A stretch of 64,000 bases of DNA from Bacillota bacterium (GTDB lineage Bacteria > Bacillota > Sulfobacillia > Symbiobacteriales > ZC4RG38): NCBI GenBank assembly GCA_021890795.1, contig JAKKUO010000002.1:62001-126000 (forward strand), given 5' to 3'. A program made the translations under genes and the position numbers. The notes beneath the pieces are model-generated. The model worked only from the letters and a program-made list of their open reading frames with translations. It did not search any database and was not told where the DNA came from. The stretch's first letter is position 1, and each line of letters begins with the position of its first letter. Of the stretch, positions 62,260 to 64,000 are shown piece after piece.

Positions 62260-62357
62260 GTTTTGCAAGAGGATTTGTTAGTGACACGCAACGACCGGCG
62301 TTCCAAGGTCCCTGTTGACATAGGTGTAGGTTCCTGCTGACATCGTTGCACCAAGGT

Positions 62358-62453
62358 CTCCCGACAAGGGCAAACCCGGCGAAAGCCGGGGGCGCAAAGC
62401 CAAGAGCCTACAGCGGGCCGGCCGGCCCGCCATGGTCGTCTGGCTGCCGGGAG
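62358..62453 (+). promoter_or_regulatory. Cyclic di-GMP-I (GEMM) riboswitch aptamer
   Basis: The aptamer is closed by CTCCCG (62358-62363) pairing with CGGGAG (62448-62453). Inside are the strongly conserved GEMM parts: AGGGCAAACC, the GCGAAAGC tetraloop hairpin, GGCGCAAAGCC, AAGAGCCTA, then a second hairpin ending with ATGGTCGTCTGGCTGCC. The order and spacing match the c-di-GMP-I class. It is followed about 20 bases later by a terminator, and then by a gene for a predicted c-di-GMP phosphodiesterase. Confidence 0.92.
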
Positions 62454-62471
62454 GTGCCGGGCCACTGCGCG

Positions 62472-62511
62472 CCCGTCGCCCGGGCATGCCCAGGCGGCGG
62501 GTACTTTCTTT
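62472..62511 (+). terminator. Terminator in the riboswitch expression platform
   Basis: CCCGTCGCC (62472-62480) pairs with GGCGGCGGG (62493-62501), with one G-U pair, around an inner GGGCATGCCC hairpin, followed by TACTTTCTTT. It lies between the aptamer and the gene, so the riboswitch probably acts on transcription. Whether ligand turns it on or off cannot be told by eye. Confidence 0.75.
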
Positions 62512-62575
62512 GCTGCCCGGGGCCGGGTTGGTCGCCCGGGGTTCCGGTCGGTTCCGACGGGGAGGTGTCGGAAGG

Positions 62576-64000
62576 TTGGCCAGCCTGACCAGGGGGGTAC
62601 TGGCCCATTCACAAAGCCGCCAGTGGGCGGAGCGATGCCGGGAACAGGGGCTCCGGCTGCTTGAGCGGGGCCTGCTGGTGGCCGCAGCCTGCCACTTCGA
62701 GGAGTGGCTGTGGGCCGTGGAGCCCGAGGGGGACCCCAACCAGGTGGTGTCAGCCCTGAACGCCCTGGCTTCTGCCGAGCAGCTCCGGGGAGAGCACGGC
62801 ACCGCCCTGGGCTGGCTGCGCCGGGCGGAACCGTACCTGGACAGCCCCGCCCTGGACCCCCGGCAGCGGATCCGGTACCATCTCAACCGATTTGTCTCCC
62901 TGCACTGGCTGGGGGCTGACGGGGAAGCCCGCCAGGTCGCGGAGGAGGCGGTGCGGCTGGCGGAGGCGTTGGGGAGCCCGGACCTGGCAGCGGCGGCCCT
63001 GCTCAACCGGAGCGCAGCCCTGGCCCGAGAGCAGGACTGGACGGGGATGAGGGAGGCGGCCGCAGAGGCCCTGGAGCACTACCGGCGCCTGGGAGACCCC
63101 CAGGGGGTGGTGGCTTCCCTGACCAACCTGGGGATCGCCCACCTGGAACTGGGGGAGCTGAGTAGGGCCCGGTCCGCCCTGGAGGAAGCTCTGGCCCTTG
63201 CTGAGGGCATGGCCCGGGTTCGGAGCGCGGGCCGCTTCGCCCCTCCGCCCCTGGGGTACATCCTGACCGAACTCGGCCGCCTCTCTCACCAGGAGGGCGA
63301 CCTGGACGGCGCCCTCCGGTGCGCGGCCCGGGCCCTGGAGGCCCTGCTGGCGGATGTGGCCACCCTGGACAAGGAGGAGGTCGCCAAGCTGTCGGAGCTC
63401 TTCGGCCGGATCTTCGCCGACCGGGGGGAGGTCCACCTGGCCCTCCGCTACCTCAACCGGGCCGCGGCCTACTTCTCCCAGTTGGGCCGAGTGCCGGAGT
63501 GGCAGCGGGTGGTGGACGCCCTGCAGCAGGTGCTCCAGCGCCGGGCTGGCCGGCTGCCGCCGGCGCCCCAGTTACCGGTGCCGGGCCTGGACTTCCTCAC
63601 CGCGGTGCTGGACATGACCGATGAGCTGGAGACGGTGGACCCGTACATCCGGAACCACTGCGAGCGGGTGGCCGCCCTGGCGGTGCTGCTGGGGGAGGCC
63701 CTGGGCCTTACCCCCCGGGAGATCCGTCTGCTCCGGTACGCCGGCCGGCTCCACGACCTGGGCAAGGTGGCGGTGGATGCCCAGATCCTGGCCAAGCCCG
63801 GCCCCTTGACGCCCCGGGAGTGGGAGCGGATCCGGGTTCATCCGGTGGTCGGCGCGGAGATGCTCCGCCCCTTCGGCCTGGAGGAAGAGGGGTTGGCAGC
63901 AATCCGGCACCACCACGAGCGCTGGGATGGCACCGGTTACCCGGACGGCCTTCGGGGCGAGGAGATTCCCCTGCTGGCCCGGATCCTGGCGGTGGCCGAC
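62576..64000 (+). CDS. TPR + HD-GYP domain protein, predicted c-di-GMP phosphodiesterase (cut by window end)
   Basis: The frame is open from TTG 62576 to the end of the window, 475 codons, without a stop. The first 330 or so residues are tetratricopeptide-like helical repeats (e.g. VVASLTNLGIAHLELGELSR and LGYILTELGRLSHQEGDLDG). From about residue 342 comes an HD-GYP domain with LLRYAGRLHDLGKVAVDAQI, where the HD pair is followed by Gly-Lys. IRVHPVVGAEML, HHHERWDGTGYPDGLRGEEI and ILAVAD follow. HD-GYP enzymes hydrolyse c-di-GMP. The start follows GGAGGTG (62561-62567) by eight bases. The gene lies behind the c-di-GMP riboswitch. Confidence 0.9.
   Translation, partial: MASLTRGVLAHSQSRQWAERCREQGLRLLERGLLVAAACHFEEWLWAVEPEGDPNQVVSALNALASAEQLRGEHGTALGWLRRAEPYLDSPALDPRQRIRYHLNRFVSLHWLGADGEARQVAEEAVRLAEALGSPDLAAAALLNRSAALAREQDWTGMREAAAEALEHYRRLGDPQGVVASLTNLGIAHLELGELSRARSALEEALALAEGMARVRSAGRFAPPPLGYILTELGRLSHQEGDLDGALRCAARALEALLADVATLDKEEVAKLSELFGRIFADRGEVHLALRYLNRAAAYFSQLGRVPEWQRVVDALQQVLQRRAGRLPPAPQLPVPGLDFLTAVLDMTDELETVDPYIRNHCERVAALAVLLGEALGLTPREIRLLRYAGRLHDLGKVAVDAQILAKPGPLTPREWERIRVHPVVGAEMLRPFGLEEEGLAAIRHHHERWDGTGYPDGLRGEEIPLLARILAVAD

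Noticed and set aside
62315-62343. TTGACA at 62315 as the main promoter of the HD-GYP gene
   Set aside because: The matching -10 at the right distance is TGACAT, a poor match, and it would start transcription inside or too close to the aptamer. The TTGCAT/TTTAAT pair upstream is better.

Overview
The window is about 64 kb of very GC-rich DNA. All 66 genes I can support lie on the + strand. Gene order and content point to a flagellated, endospore-forming, high-GC Gram-positive bacterium of the Symbiobacterium/Thermaerobacter kind (Firmicutes sensu lato). Supporting points are the fli/flh - rpsB-tsf-pyrH-frr-uppS-cdsA-dxr-rseP-ispG-proS-polC - rimP-nusA-ylxR-ylxQ-infB order, a PolC-type replicase, a T-box leader, and dipicolinate synthase genes (dpaA, dpaB). 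The genus is inferred from layout only; I could not search.

Layout. 1-8.4 kb: end of a flagellar operon: fliO (cut by the window edge), fliP, fliQ, fliR, flhB, flhA, flhF, flhG and the flagellar sigma factor. 8.4-11.7 kb: a FapA/DUF342 protein and four poorly characterised small genes. 11.7-23.7 kb: rpsB, tsf, pyrH, frr, uppS, cdsA, an AI-2E-type transporter, dxr, rseP and ispG (translation, nucleotide, undecaprenyl, phospholipid and isoprenoid metabolism), then an alpha/beta hydrolase and a fructosamine-kinase-like gene. 23.7-31.5 kb: a T-box leader and an archaeal/eukaryotic-type proS, a family 2 glycosyltransferase, an MgtC-like protein and polC. 31.5-35.1 kb: an accessory cluster with a zinc-ribbon protein, two DUF4149-like membrane proteins flanking a HAD phosphatase, and an unknown gene. 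35.1-48.7 kb: the rimP-nusA-rnpM-ylxQ-infB-ylxP-rbfA-nrnA-truB-ribF operon, an RsuA-type pseudouridine synthase, rpsO, pnp and dut. 48.8-56.2 kb: a nine-gene chemotaxis operon (cheW, cheW, cheA, cheC, cheD, cheY, cheB, cheR, cheX) with no receptor gene. 56.3-62.2 kb: a diaminopimelate/dipicolinate operon (dapB, dpaA, dpaB, asd, aspartokinase, dapA), feeding lysine, peptidoglycan and spore dipicolinate. 62.2 kb to the end: a promoter, a cyclic di-GMP-I (GEMM) riboswitch with an intrinsic terminator, and a TPR + HD-GYP protein that runs off the window.

Regulation visible in the sequence: eight good sigma-A-like promoters (rpsB, proS, the DUF4149 cluster, rimP, rpsO, cheW, dapB, the HD-GYP gene), the T-box, the c-di-GMP riboswitch, a possible attenuator ahead of rimP, and a long hairpin ahead of pnp. 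The most interesting features are the c-di-GMP riboswitch upstream of a predicted c-di-GMP phosphodiesterase, which looks like a feedback loop; the single TAG that separates polC from an in-frame downstream gene inside a 21-bp tandem repeat; and several short duplications at gene ends and in linkers. I saw no mobile elements, CRISPR arrays, rRNA or tRNA genes.
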